The position numbers were made by a program, and so were the translations under genes. A stretch of 64,000 nucleotides of DNA from Armatimonadota bacterium (lineage in GTDB: Bacteria > Armatimonadota > HRBIN16), in the NCBI GenBank assembly GCA_026003195.1, contig BPGU01000001.1:543398-607397 (forward strand), given 5' to 3'. This document shows positions 8,145-15,693 of the stretch, piece after piece; the first letter of the stretch is position 1, and the number at the start of each line of letters is the position of its first letter. Below the pieces are notes generated by a model that was given only the letters and a program-made list of their open reading frames with translations, ran no database searches and was not told where the DNA came from.

Positions 8145-9134
8145 TCATACCCTGTCGCCGTAGCCATCCGGGTGAGCAGAATGCCACCGCCACGCGGTTT
8201 CGATAATGGTACGCAGGTCGGCATACTGCGGTTGCCAGCCGAGCTCACTTCGGGCACGTTCCGCGCTTGCCACCAGTCGCGCGGGATCCCCGGTACGACG
8301 CGGAGCCTCTTCCTGGGGAATGGGGTGCCCGACGACCTCTTCTGCGGTGCGGATGACCTCGCGTACCGAATAGCCCATCCCATTGCCCAGGTTGTAGGCG
8401 GTGGTAGGCGCACCGCGCTTCAGCGCTTCGTATGCCAGGATATGCGCCTCTGCAAGGTCAGTGACATGGATGTAATCGCGGATGGCTGTACCGTCGGGGG
8501 TATCGTAATCCGTGCCGAATATTTGGATCACAGGACGCTTGCCCAGTGCGGTGAGCAGCACGAGGGGTATCAGGTGCGTTTCGGGGTGGTGGTCCTCGCC
8601 AAGCTGCCCGTCGGGGTCTGCGCCAGCGGCATTAAAGTAACGCAGGCTGATGGAGCGCAAACCAAACGCCACATCGTACCAGCGTAACATCTGCTCGAAG
8701 GCGCGTTTGGTCTCGCCATAGGCATTCGTCGGCTCTTGGGGATGGTCTTCGGGGATGGGTATCTGACGGGGTTCCCCGTAGGTGGCTGCACTGGATGAGA
8801 AGATGAGATAGGGAACACGATGGGCGCGCATTGCCTCCAGCAGCGTGTAGCCTCCGACTACGTTCAGGCGATAAAACTTCGCAGGGTCGGTCATACTCTC
8901 CGCGACGGAGGCATACGCCGCAAAGTGCATGACGCACTCTACGGGGTAGTTGCTGAACAGTGTGTCCAGAGTCTGCCGGTTAGTGTAGTCGCCCTGCACG
9001 AATTCACCGCCAACCACAGCTGCCCTGTGTCCTGCTTCCAGATTGTCCAGAGTGACTACCTCCTCACCGCGTTCGAGCAACCTTTTCACACAGTGCGAAC
9101 CGATGTAACCAGCTCCTCCGATCACGCAAATCAT
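8145..9134 (-). CDS. galE: UDP-glucose 4-epimerase
   Basis: GalE interconverts UDP-glucose and UDP-galactose using bound NAD. The 329-residue protein opens with the Rossmann motif GGAGYIGSH. It contains the catalytic Ser in SSSAATYG and Tyr/Lys in YGETK, and later LRYFNAAGADPDG and HVTDLAEAH, all typical of GalE rather than the related decarboxylases. ATG 9134 is preceded by GGGAGGAC; seven more residues are possible upstream but less likely. A 92-base gap with a weak hairpin separates it from the isomerase gene downstream. Confidence 0.92.
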   Translation of the reverse strand: MICVIGGAGYIGSHCVKRLLERGEEVVTLDNLEAGHRAAVVGGEFVQGDYTNRQTLDTLFSNYPVECVMHFAAYASVAESMTDPAKFYRLNVVGGYTLLEAMRAHRVPYLIFSSSAATYGEPRQIPIPEDHPQEPTNAYGETKRAFEQMLRWYDVAFGLRSISLRYFNAAGADPDGQLGEDHHPETHLIPLVLLTALGKRPVIQIFGTDYDTPDGTAIRDYIHVTDLAEAHILAYEALKRGAPTTAYNLGNGMGYSVREVIRTAEEVVGHPIPQEEAPRRTGDPARLVASAERARSELGWQPQYADLRTIIETAWRWHSAHPDGYGDRV

Positions 9135-9164
9135 GTACTGTCCTCCCAGGTGCATATCTGGTCT

Positions 9165-9824
9165 TCAGGATGCACTTTCGCCTGCAGACTGTTGTTTCTG
9201 GTAGTTTTCCAGCTGCTCCAGCAGCAGACGCATCTTGCGGGCGTGCGTTTCGGCGAGGAAGGGGTATCTCTCCACCAGGCGCACCGCCAGCGCATAGAAA
9301 CGCTCGCCGTTGGTTTTGAACTCCTGGGCTACTCGTTGTAACAGGGGCATGAGCTGTTCAGGGGTAATGCACGGTTTGTCTGTTTCTTCCAGCTCCTGAA
9401 ACAGCCGCAACAGGCGCAGGGTGAGCGTGTTCAAAGTGAGGTCGTTGTACACGCCGGTGACTGCCACGTACAGATCCTGTTCCTTCTCGTCACGGATGGG
9501 CAGGTGGACATACTGCTGGAGGGCGTCGCGATGGGCGCGCAGAGAGTACGGCTCCGCAATCCAGCGGTAGAGTGCCTCTTGTACCTCCTGCGGGGTGAGT
9601 ATCTTCGCCTCGTGCGCCTTGAGCCAGCCGTCAAGGATGGACTCGATGTAGGCGTTCCACGCGGCGTTGTCCAGCGCTTCTACCACGAGGCGGTGCAGAA
9701 TATCACGACGACGTGACTCCTCGCGCGTTTGCTCGCGGAACACCTCCCAGCGCTTGAACAGATAGTAAGTACCCGCTGCGCTTCCCGCGCCAATAATCGC
9801 CCCTACAATGAATGAGCTGTCCAT
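9165..9824 (-). CDS. Membrane-anchored helical protein of unknown function
   Basis: The 219-residue product starts MDSSFIVGAIIGAGSAAGTYYLF, a single N-terminal Gly-rich membrane span, followed by a basic RRRD stretch and an almost entirely helical soluble domain. No catalytic motif is seen. ATG 9824 lies 2 bases after the upstream stop; a start at 9854 would add ten residues and overlap the previous gene. It lies between galE and the nadE operon on the same strand. No family recognised; a cytoplasmic domain tethered to the membrane is the best description. Confidence 0.6.
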   Translation of the reverse strand: MDSSFIVGAIIGAGSAAGTYYLFKRWEVFREQTREESRRRDILHRLVVEALDNAAWNAYIESILDGWLKAHEAKILTPQEVQEALYRWIAEPYSLRAHRDALQQYVHLPIRDEKEQDLYVAVTGVYNDLTLNTLTLRLLRLFQELEETDKPCITPEQLMPLLQRVAQEFKTNGERFYALAVRLVERYPFLAETHARKMRLLLEQLENYQKQQSAGESAS

Positions 9825-9826
9825 CC

Positions 9827-10171
9827 CTATCGCAAGAACTCCGTTTCCACCCACTCCCGGTTTTCAGGCAGGACGCGCCCTCCTAGCTGCATATCGATAA
9901 CTACCCCTCCCAACCGTTGAGCCAGGTAGAAAGCGATGTCCAGCGCCTGCCGGATGGTCTCTACACGTCTGTCCTCTCTTGCTCGCACTGCGATCAGTAA
10001 CACGTCCGGGCTGTCCGGTGAACCGACATCCACCCACACGGTTCCCTCTGCATTCGCGGCGATACAACCTCCCTCGCTGGCACTGAGCCCGATGGCTTCC
10101 AGCGCACCCTCTACCTCTTCCCAGCACCATCCAGTATCCTCTTGTTCGGGCTCAATCATCAGGTCATACAT
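9827..10171 (-). CDS. Hypothetical acidic protein downstream of nadE
   Basis: The 114-residue product is acidic, with EPEQEDTGWCWEEVEGALEA near the start and a central beta-rich part (TVWVDVGSPDSPDVLLIAV) followed by one long helix. There is no signal peptide. The ATG at 10171 shares one base with the nadE stop (TGATG), so it is probably translated by coupling; a TTG three bases earlier is the other possibility. Alternating strands and a helix could be a small regulatory or adaptor fold, but no family is recognised. Confidence 0.6.
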   Translation of the reverse strand: MYDLMIEPEQEDTGWCWEEVEGALEAIGLSASEGGCIAANAEGTVWVDVGSPDSPDVLLIAVRAREDRRVETIRQALDIAFYLAQRLGGVVIDMQLGGRVLPENREWVETEFLR

Positions 10172-11034
10172 CAATAGTCCACCGGACGCAGGTAGTAGTC
10201 GTTGATGGAAGTGCTGGAGAGCATCGCGGTAGTGGGCAGATGCCGTTTCCAGTGTGTGCTCTCCAACCGTCCTTTTACCAGTAATATCTTCTCGGGCGGG
10301 TAACCCATCTCTTCAATCTGCTCCACGCGATACCCGCGTAACAGGAAGTACAGAATCTGGTCGGCGAGATGGTACGAGATGCCGAGGTCATCCTCGTCCG
10401 TTTGCCCCACAATCAGGTCTGCCGAGGCAGGTTTGGAGACGATGACCTCCGGCACGCCCAGATACCGCGCCAGCTGCCACACCTGCGTTTTAAACAGGTC
10501 GCCCAGCGGGTTGATGGGGGGCGAGTCGTCGGCGTGCCAGGTGAAATAGCCGAACAGCCTTTCAGTCTTGTTGCCTGTACCGACGGGCAGGGCGTTCAGT
10601 TTGGCGGAGAGGTCGAACAGCACAATCATGCGCATGCGTGCCATCACGTTGCCGCGTCGCCTGCCGTCGGCATCGGGTTCGTACTGCAGGTAGCCGTCTA
10701 CCGCCGGGGTGATGTCGATGGTGCGAGAGTGGATGCCCAGCTGGTCTATCACCAGCTGCGCGTGTTCCAGACTCTCGGGGCTACTGGTGCGGTAGGGCAT
10801 GCGGATGCCCCACACGTTCTCCGCGCCCAGCGCCCGTGCACAGAGAAATGCTGTCACCGACGAGTCTACCCCACCCGACAATCCTACCACCGCACGATGG
10901 AAGCCTCGACGGCGTATCATCTCGTCGCGCAGGAACTCCACCAGCCACTCGGCGACCAGCGGTGCGTTGATACGCAGCAATTCTTCTGCATCGTGTGTGC
11001 GCTCAGGCGCGTGGATGACTTCCAGCTTGCTCAT
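10171..11034 (-). CDS. nadE: NAD(+) synthetase, ammonia-type domain
   Basis: NadE amidates deamido-NAD to NAD with ATP. The 287-residue length is that of the ammonia-dependent form, which lacks a glutaminase domain. The ATP-pyrophosphatase P-loop is SGGVDSS at about residues 53-59; GTGNKTERLFGYFTWHAD and NPLGDLFKTQVWQLARYLGVP are further NadE signatures. Its start overlaps the stop of the nitrilase-family gene by 4 bases. In many bacteria the same two domains are fused in glutamine-dependent NadE, so the neighbour may supply ammonia. Confidence 0.92.
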   Translation of the reverse strand: MSKLEVIHAPERTHDAEELLRINAPLVAEWLVEFLRDEMIRRRGFHRAVVGLSGGVDSSVTAFLCARALGAENVWGIRMPYRTSSPESLEHAQLVIDQLGIHSRTIDITPAVDGYLQYEPDADGRRRGNVMARMRMIVLFDLSAKLNALPVGTGNKTERLFGYFTWHADDSPPINPLGDLFKTQVWQLARYLGVPEVIVSKPASADLIVGQTDEDDLGISYHLADQILYFLLRGYRVEQIEEMGYPPEKILLVKGRLESTHWKRHLPTTAMLSSTSINDYYLRPVDY

Positions 11035-11933
11035 TGCCGATCCCTCGCATGTTGTTCCGCCGCGATTTCCTGCATCTCTATCAGCAGGTCTGCCAGTCCC
11101 GATTCCAGGTCCGCCAGCAGGGGAGCGTTCGCCCTCGCGATGGCTATCTCTTCGGTATCGATAGTGGCGGTAATCATCGCCTCTTTCATCAGCGGTGCGG
11201 AAACCACAACCTGTCCGAAGGGATTCACCACCATCGACTGCCCGACGAACCCTTTACCGCCCTCAAAGCCCACCAGACTGGCGTTCACCACCCACACCCC
11301 GTGCTCTTCCGCCACGCTGCACAAAATCTGCTGCCACTTCATCACGTTGCCCACGTTCTCGCCGTGAAAACCTCTTCCGGGCGAGGCGGCGATGACGTAG
11401 AACACCTCTGCCCCCTTCAGCGCAGCGATAGTTCCCGTGATAGAGTGCCACACATCTTCACAGATCAATACGGTAGCCGGGCCGAATCGCGTGGGGAACA
11501 CCTCAATATTACGCCCCCGCGCGACAAAGCGCTTCTCCTGAAACACGCCATAGGTGGGTAGGAAAAACTTGCGGTGTGTGTGCACAATGCGGCAGGACTC
11601 GGGCTCTGCGCTCAAGGTAAGATACAGGGCGGAATTATAGTACTTGCCGTGCCAGAGCTCGTAAAAACCCAACACCACATCCAGCGGCTCCGGGCGTGCA
11701 AATGGCTGGTAACGTCGCACCAGTGCTTCCAGTATCTGCTCGCGCGTGCGTGCCGCCTCGCGCACGCCACCCTCTAAAAAATACCCCGAGGTAATGGTTT
11801 CCGGAAACACCACTACGTCGGCGGGCACGCCGTCTTCCACGACCTGGCGCAGTACCTCCGCCACGCGGTGCAGGTTATGCTCTACATCGCCTTTGCGCGG
11901 TTTGAACTGTACCGACACCACACGGATTTTCAT
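11031..11933 (-). CDS. Nitrilase/carbon-nitrogen hydrolase family amidase
   Basis: The 300-residue protein has the Glu-Lys-Cys triad of the nitrilase superfamily: Glu in VVFPETITSG, Lys in HTHRKFFLPTYG and Cys in ATVLICEDVWH. The KFFLPTYGVFQEKRF stretch resembles the glutaminase domain of NAD synthetases. It overlaps nadE by 4 bases, so the pair may act as a split glutamine-dependent NAD synthetase (inference). ATG 11933 begins the conserved domain and shares a base with the stop of a 21-codon leader ORF. Other amide substrates remain possible. Confidence 0.82.
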   Translation of the reverse strand: MKIRVVSVQFKPRKGDVEHNLHRVAEVLRQVVEDGVPADVVVFPETITSGYFLEGGVREAARTREQILEALVRRYQPFARPEPLDVVLGFYELWHGKYYNSALYLTLSAEPESCRIVHTHRKFFLPTYGVFQEKRFVARGRNIEVFPTRFGPATVLICEDVWHSITGTIAALKGAEVFYVIAASPGRGFHGENVGNVMKWQQILCSVAEEHGVWVVNASLVGFEGGKGFVGQSMVVNPFGQVVVSAPLMKEAMITATIDTEEIAIARANAPLLADLESGLADLLIEMQEIAAEQHARDRQ

Positions 11934-11998
11934 CACGTAACCCCTGTGAGCAGTAATCTGGTAGTCTCTTTGCTGACGCGAATGGTCGTGGTCGGCAT
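11933..11998 (-). CDS. 21-residue leader ORF resembling a ribbon-helix-helix N-terminus
   Basis: An ATG at 11998 preceded by AGGAGG at good spacing opens a 21-residue ORF, MPTTTIRVSKETTRLLLTGVT. The first twelve residues look like the beta-strand and first turn of ribbon-helix-helix antitoxins. The ORF ends with TGATG, where the ATG is the nitrilase start; that gene has no strong ribosome site of its own, so coupling is likely. Either a decayed antitoxin reused as leader or a genuine regulatory leader peptide. Confidence 0.5.
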   Translation of the reverse strand: MPTTTIRVSKETTRLLLTGVT

Positions 11999-12026
11999 CG
12001 CGCACCTCCTGCGCAGTCTATCAGAT

Positions 12027-12056
12027 AGTATCCCACAGAATCTCCTCTCTCGTCAA
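12027..12056 (-). promoter_or_regulatory. Promoter of the leader-nitrilase-nadE operon
   Basis: On the minus strand TTGACG (12056-12051), an 18-base spacer and GATACT (12032-12027) are followed about 20 bases later by the AGGAGG of the leader ORF. The -35 box abuts the murB stop, showing that the operon can be transcribed independently of murB. Confidence 0.6.
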
Positions 12057-12060
12057 CGCC

Positions 12061-13053
12061 TCACTCCCACTCGCCGACGGTGAGCACCTCTTCCTCCAGC
12101 CACACGCCGAACTGTTCGTACACCTTCTGCTTCACGATGTCTGCCAGCTGGCGGATATCGCTGGCAGTCGCGCCGCCTGCGTTAATTAGAAAGTTGGCGT
12201 GTTTCTGCGAGACCATCGCTCCACCCACGCGCAGCCCTTTCATTCCCGCCTGGGCAATGAGGTATCCCGCCGGCACGACACCAGCCTCCTTCAACGTCGC
12301 GGGCAGGCTGGGCAGCCTTTGCGCCAGCTCCGCATCGGTTACGTTCTTGAAGAAGCTGCCTGCCGAGGGGTTCGGCGGTTGTCGCTCGATACGCCAGCGC
12401 TGCAGCTCGCGTGCTTTGGCAAAAATCTGCCATCGGTCGCCGCGCCGCAGACGCAGGGTCACCGCCAGTATCGCCGCACGTGGAGGGTTAGGGCGACGCA
12501 GGATGCTGTCACGGTAGGAAAACTGCATCCACTCTTTGGTCACCAGTTTGCGCTCGCCCTCTACCACGATGTCGATATGCTCCACCAGTTCGCAGATGTT
12601 CTCGCGAAACGCCCCCGCGTTAGATACCAGAGCACCGCCTACCGTGCCCGGGATGCCCACCGCAAACTCCAGCCCTGACAGCCCCGCCTGCGCCGTTTTC
12701 AGGAATAGCTGCTGGAAAGACGCGCCCGATTCGGAGAAAGTGAGCTCGCCCACCTCGATGCGCCGACAGCAGTTGTACACCACCAGCCCACGGATGCCTT
12801 TATCGCTCACCAGCAAGTTGCTGCCCAGCCCCAAGATGAAAGTGGGCACGTTCAACCTGTGGGCAGTGACCACCACTTGCGCGAACTCTTGGATGTCGGT
12901 CACCTTATAGAACAGGTCGGCCGGACCGCCTACGCGCAGTGTGGTGTAGTTTTTTAGCGGTTCATGGAGCCGCAGATGAGAGGGAACGGGAACCATCTGC
13001 ACCAGACGATGCAGGGCATCGGAGAGCGGTGTGTGCTGTGATGGCGTGGTCAC
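12061..13053 (-). CDS. murB: UDP-N-acetylenolpyruvoylglucosamine reductase
   Basis: MurB is a cytoplasmic FAD enzyme that reduces UDP-GlcNAc-enolpyruvate to UDP-MurNAc in peptidoglycan synthesis. The 330-residue protein has the FAD-binding segments YTTLRVGGPADLF and ILGLGSNLLVSDKG, AVGIPGTVGGALVSNAGAF, the Tyr/Arg pair in FSYRDS and the catalytic Ser in NPSAGSFFKN. The GTG at 13053 is the longest start, without a clear ribosome site; ATG 12996 (MVPVPSHL) is an alternative that keeps the whole domain. It stands alone between tRNA-Ser and the nadE operon. Confidence 0.93.
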   Translation of the reverse strand: MTTPSQHTPLSDALHRLVQMVPVPSHLRLHEPLKNYTTLRVGGPADLFYKVTDIQEFAQVVVTAHRLNVPTFILGLGSNLLVSDKGIRGLVVYNCCRRIEVGELTFSESGASFQQLFLKTAQAGLSGLEFAVGIPGTVGGALVSNAGAFRENICELVEHIDIVVEGERKLVTKEWMQFSYRDSILRRPNPPRAAILAVTLRLRRGDRWQIFAKARELQRWRIERQPPNPSAGSFFKNVTDAELAQRLPSLPATLKEAGVVPAGYLIAQAGMKGLRVGGAMVSQKHANFLINAGGATASDIRQLADIVKQKVYEQFGVWLEEEVLTVGEWE

Positions 13054-13082
13054 CCGTTTCGCTTGCCACCGAAGGAGTAGAA

Positions 13083-13175
13083 TGGCGGAGAGGGCGGGAT
13101 TCGAACCCGCGACCCAGCTCTTCGCCGGGTACCCGCTTTCGAGGCGGGCGCACTAGGCCACTATGCGACCTCTCC
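13083..13175 (-). tRNA. tRNA-Ser(CGA)
   Basis: The acceptor GGAGAGG pairs with CCTCTCC; discriminator G and CCA are encoded. The anticodon stem CCCGC/GCGGG carries the loop with anticodon CGA (bases 13139-13141 on plus are TCG). A long variable arm (ACCCGG...) and a T-arm with GGGTTCGAATCCC complete a 93-base class II tRNA. The long variable arm and CGA anticodon identify serine. Confidence 0.95.
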
Positions 13176-13183
13176 GTCATAGT

Positions 13184-13212
13184 AATATACAGGATTTTGA
13201 GGAGGAAATCAA
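13184..13212 (-). promoter_or_regulatory. tRNA-Ser promoter
   Basis: On the minus strand TTGATT (13212-13207), a 17-base spacer and TATATT (13189-13184) end 8 bases before the first base of the tRNA, the correct distance for initiation at or just before its 5' end. Confidence 0.65.
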
Positions 13213-13283
13213 GAAGCCATACGGGTAGGGATTCGGCGTCTATGCGAGAATAGGTAGGACAATATCACAGGACGGAGGATGGT

Positions 13284-14423
13284 ATGGCACGAGTTTATCA
13301 GCATCTTGGAGTGTACAGCGACTGGGTAGAAGCAGCCCATCAGGCGCATCCGTTGTATCCGGCGGCTCCACCCGGCGAAGAGACGCGCCGGAAGCTGAGG
13401 GAGGTACTCGGCTTTCACTTTCAGCGGGAGATACCACATGAGGTCAGGTTGGAGCGTCGGTGGAAGCGCGACGGGCTGGAGGGGGAAGAGGTTTCGTGGT
13501 CGGTGGGGTATGGGCCACGTACGCATGCCTGGATATTGAAGCCGGAGGGTGTGAAGGAGCCTTTGCCGGCAGTAGTGGCTCTGCATGACCACGGAGGCTT
13601 CAAATATTTCGGTAAAGAGAAGATTGCGGACGGGCCTGAGGAGCCACATCCTGTGCTGAAGCCTTTTCGGGATGAGTGCTACGGGGGACGCGCTTTTGCC
13701 AATGCGCTGGCGAAAGAGGGGTTCGTGGTGCTGGTGCCTGACGTGTTCCTCTGGGGCAGCCGTCGCTTCCCTCTAGAGACCCTTGCTGAAGTAGACGGTG
13801 CAGCGCGCGAGTTGCTCCCCGAGTGGCAGTGTGGGGAACACACGGAGGCGATTGTTCATCGCTACAACGCCATCGCCGGTGGACACGAGCATCTTGTGGA
13901 GAAATACTGCCACTTGCTGGGGACGACGCTGGCTGGGGTGGTCAGCTATGAGGACAGGGTGGCAGTGAACTATCTTCGCTCACGGGAGGATGTGCGTGCG
14001 GACGCCATCGGCTGTATCGGCTTATCGGGGGGCGGGGCACGTTCTGCCTTGTTACAAGCTACTTGCGACCACATCCGCGCGGCGGTCATTGTGGGCATGA
14101 TGTGCACCTTCGCGGAGACACTGGATCACAACGTAGTGACCCATTCGTGGATGGTGTTGCCGTGGGGATGGGCACGCTACGGAGAGTATCCGGACATCGC
14201 CGCGTGCCGTGCACCCTCACCGCTGATGGTGCAGTACGACGAGGAGGACCCACTGTTTACCTCTCAGGGGATGCACGATTCCCATCAGCGTATTGCTGAG
14301 CATTACCGCAGTGTGGGTGCGCCCGAAAACTACGTGGGTGAATTCTATCCGGGCGGACATAAATTCGACCTGTCGATGCAAGCCGATGCGTTCGCGTGGC
14401 TCAAGAAGCAGCTGGGCAGCTGA
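13284..14423 (+). CDS. Alpha/beta hydrolase, dienelactone-hydrolase/acetyl-esterase-like
   Basis: The 379-residue cytosolic protein has the alpha/beta-hydrolase pattern: the oxyanion strand VVALHDHGGFKYFG, nucleophile elbow GLSGGGARS (Ser), acidic residue in VQYDEEDPLF and catalytic His in PGGHKFD. The long N-terminal part (residues 1-90) with a Trp- and Arg-rich segment is typical of the large acetyl-xylan-esterase-like members. Start ATG 13284 follows GGAGG. It has no operon partner. Substrate unknown; a plant-polymer or lipid ester is plausible given the carbohydrate-active genes nearby. Confidence 0.75.
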   Translation: MARVYQHLGVYSDWVEAAHQAHPLYPAAPPGEETRRKLREVLGFHFQREIPHEVRLERRWKRDGLEGEEVSWSVGYGPRTHAWILKPEGVKEPLPAVVALHDHGGFKYFGKEKIADGPEEPHPVLKPFRDECYGGRAFANALAKEGFVVLVPDVFLWGSRRFPLETLAEVDGAARELLPEWQCGEHTEAIVHRYNAIAGGHEHLVEKYCHLLGTTLAGVVSYEDRVAVNYLRSREDVRADAIGCIGLSGGGARSALLQATCDHIRAAVIVGMMCTFAETLDHNVVTHSWMVLPWGWARYGEYPDIAACRAPSPLMVQYDEEDPLFTSQGMHDSHQRIAEHYRSVGAPENYVGEFYPGGHKFDLSMQADAFAWLKKQLGS

Positions 14424-14431
14424 AAAATGGC

Positions 14432-15223
14432 TTACCTTTCGCCAGCTTCCTCCTGTTGCCAGACCTTCTGGCACAACGGCAGGAAGTCACATACCTCACA
14501 GTGGGGGATACGTTTCGGCTGCAGGTACTCGAAGTCGCGGGAGAGTATCTCCTCGCCCAGCAGGCGAATGTCCTCGCGAAACTCCGCCAGCTCGGCATCG
14601 GTGAGGCTTGCACTGGCAGATGCACCCGTCTGCAGGGCAACGATGGTGGCGATGACGCGACGGTCGGGGTACAGCTGCTTCAACAGCAGCTGGTAACAAC
14701 ACATGGCGAGGTCGTCGTGCACCTCCTCAGGGGTAACATCGGTGCGCCAGCTCTTGTAGTCGATAATTTCTAAGGTGCCGTCAGGATATTCATCCACGCG
14801 GTCCACACGCCCCACCAGCGCGAATGTGCCCATGTCCATCCGCAGCATCCGTTCCTGCATGAGGAGACGCGGGCGTTGTTCTGGAGGCATCTCTTGCAAT
14901 GCCTCTTGTGCTCGCGCATGATATTGCTCTAACAGCACCGCCGCGATTTGCTGAAAGTGCTGTTCCTCACGGGGCGATTGGTAGCCTGCTGCCACCCACT
15001 GCTGTTGCATCACCTGCTGCAGCTGCTCCACAGAGACCTCTTCCACGCCGCCAGCGGCATGCAGGTGCTGTAGCACCGCGTGCATCGTGGTGCCAAAGGA
15101 GTACTCGCGTTTGGGTCGCATGTAGAACTTGCCGCGCGGGTTGAGGTAGGTATGGTAATACTTGACCTCGCACAGCAGGTAGGTGCGGATTCGGCTGGGG
15201 CTGAGAACGGGCTTGCGTGGCAT
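14432..15223 (-). CDS. PD-(D/E)XK nuclease of the Cas4/AddB C-terminal type with Fe-S cysteines
   Basis: The 263-residue protein has a single Cys near the N-terminus (YLLCEVKYY) and three in the C-terminal HCEVCDFLPLC, the four ligands of a 4Fe-4S cluster in Cas4 and AddB nucleases. Catalytic elements are His in GTTMHAVLQHLH, Asp in LVGRVDRVD, IIDYKS, and a downstream YQ in MCCYQLLLKQ. This is a RecB-family exonuclease fold without helicase. It ends an operon with cobalamin, dehydrogenase and ACT genes, 2 bases after the ACT stop. No CRISPR genes or arrays are in the window, so a repair role is more likely. Confidence 0.82.
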   Translation of the reverse strand: MPRKPVLSPSRIRTYLLCEVKYYHTYLNPRGKFYMRPKREYSFGTTMHAVLQHLHAAGGVEEVSVEQLQQVMQQQWVAAGYQSPREEQHFQQIAAVLLEQYHARAQEALQEMPPEQRPRLLMQERMLRMDMGTFALVGRVDRVDEYPDGTLEIIDYKSWRTDVTPEEVHDDLAMCCYQLLLKQLYPDRRVIATIVALQTGASASASLTDAELAEFREDIRLLGEEILSRDFEYLQPKRIPHCEVCDFLPLCQKVWQQEEAGER

Positions 15224-15225
15224 CG

Positions 15226-15693
15226 TTACACCGCCATGATTGTTGTAACCACATCCAGCAGTGTGCCGCGTTGTTGCAGAGTTTCCACTGTTTTATCTAC
15301 TGCCTGCGTGCTGCCGGTAAGTAGCACCGTCTTACTGTCGGCACGCTCGGAGATAATCTCCATCTGGATACCCTTTGTGGCAAAATCGGCTTTTTCGTCG
15401 GGTACAACACGCGCGATGGCGATGCTGCGCAACTCGCGGGAGCTATAAGGATATGCCTGCACGTACAAAACCTGTTGAAGACGAGAGGTAGTACGCAGGA
15501 GGGTATCTTTCTTGCGTTCGGTGGCGCGAAAGCTCAGCACGATGGTGCTGGGCGCGTCCAGCGCACTCGCCGCACTGCTGCCCAGTGTGGTTTCCAGGGA
15601 TACCCCGCGACTGGAGAACGCTGCAGCAATGGCGGTCAGCGCCCCTGGTTTGTCCTGAACCTTTATCACAAACACCCAGCGATCACTCTCCAT
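15226..15693 (-). CDS. Double ACT-domain protein
   Basis: The 155-residue protein starts WVFVIKVQDKPGALTAIAAAF, a textbook ACT domain, and has a second ACT-like half (SIAIARVVPDEKADF..., TVLLTGSTQAVDKTV). The layout resembles the regulatory subunit of acetolactate synthase, but the C-terminal half is divergent and no large subunit is near. It probably binds an amino acid or other small ligand. Its start overlaps the end of the dehydrogenase gene by 11 bases. Confidence 0.75.
   Translation of the reverse strand: MESDRWVFVIKVQDKPGALTAIAAAFSSRGVSLETTLGSSAASALDAPSTIVLSFRATERKKDTLLRTTSRLQQVLYVQAYPYSSRELRSIAIARVVPDEKADFATKGIQMEIISERADSKTVLLTGSTQAVDKTVETLQQRGTLLDVVTTIMAV

Noticed and set aside
10369-11367. 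332-residue plus-strand ORF opposite nadE and the nitrilase
   Set aside because: Antisense to two well-defined enzymes that overlap by 4 bases; no motif in the plus product.
14432-15223. CRISPR-associated Cas4
   Set aside because: Motifs fit Cas4-type nucleases, but no cas1, cas2 or repeat array exists in the window, so the CRISPR label is not justified.
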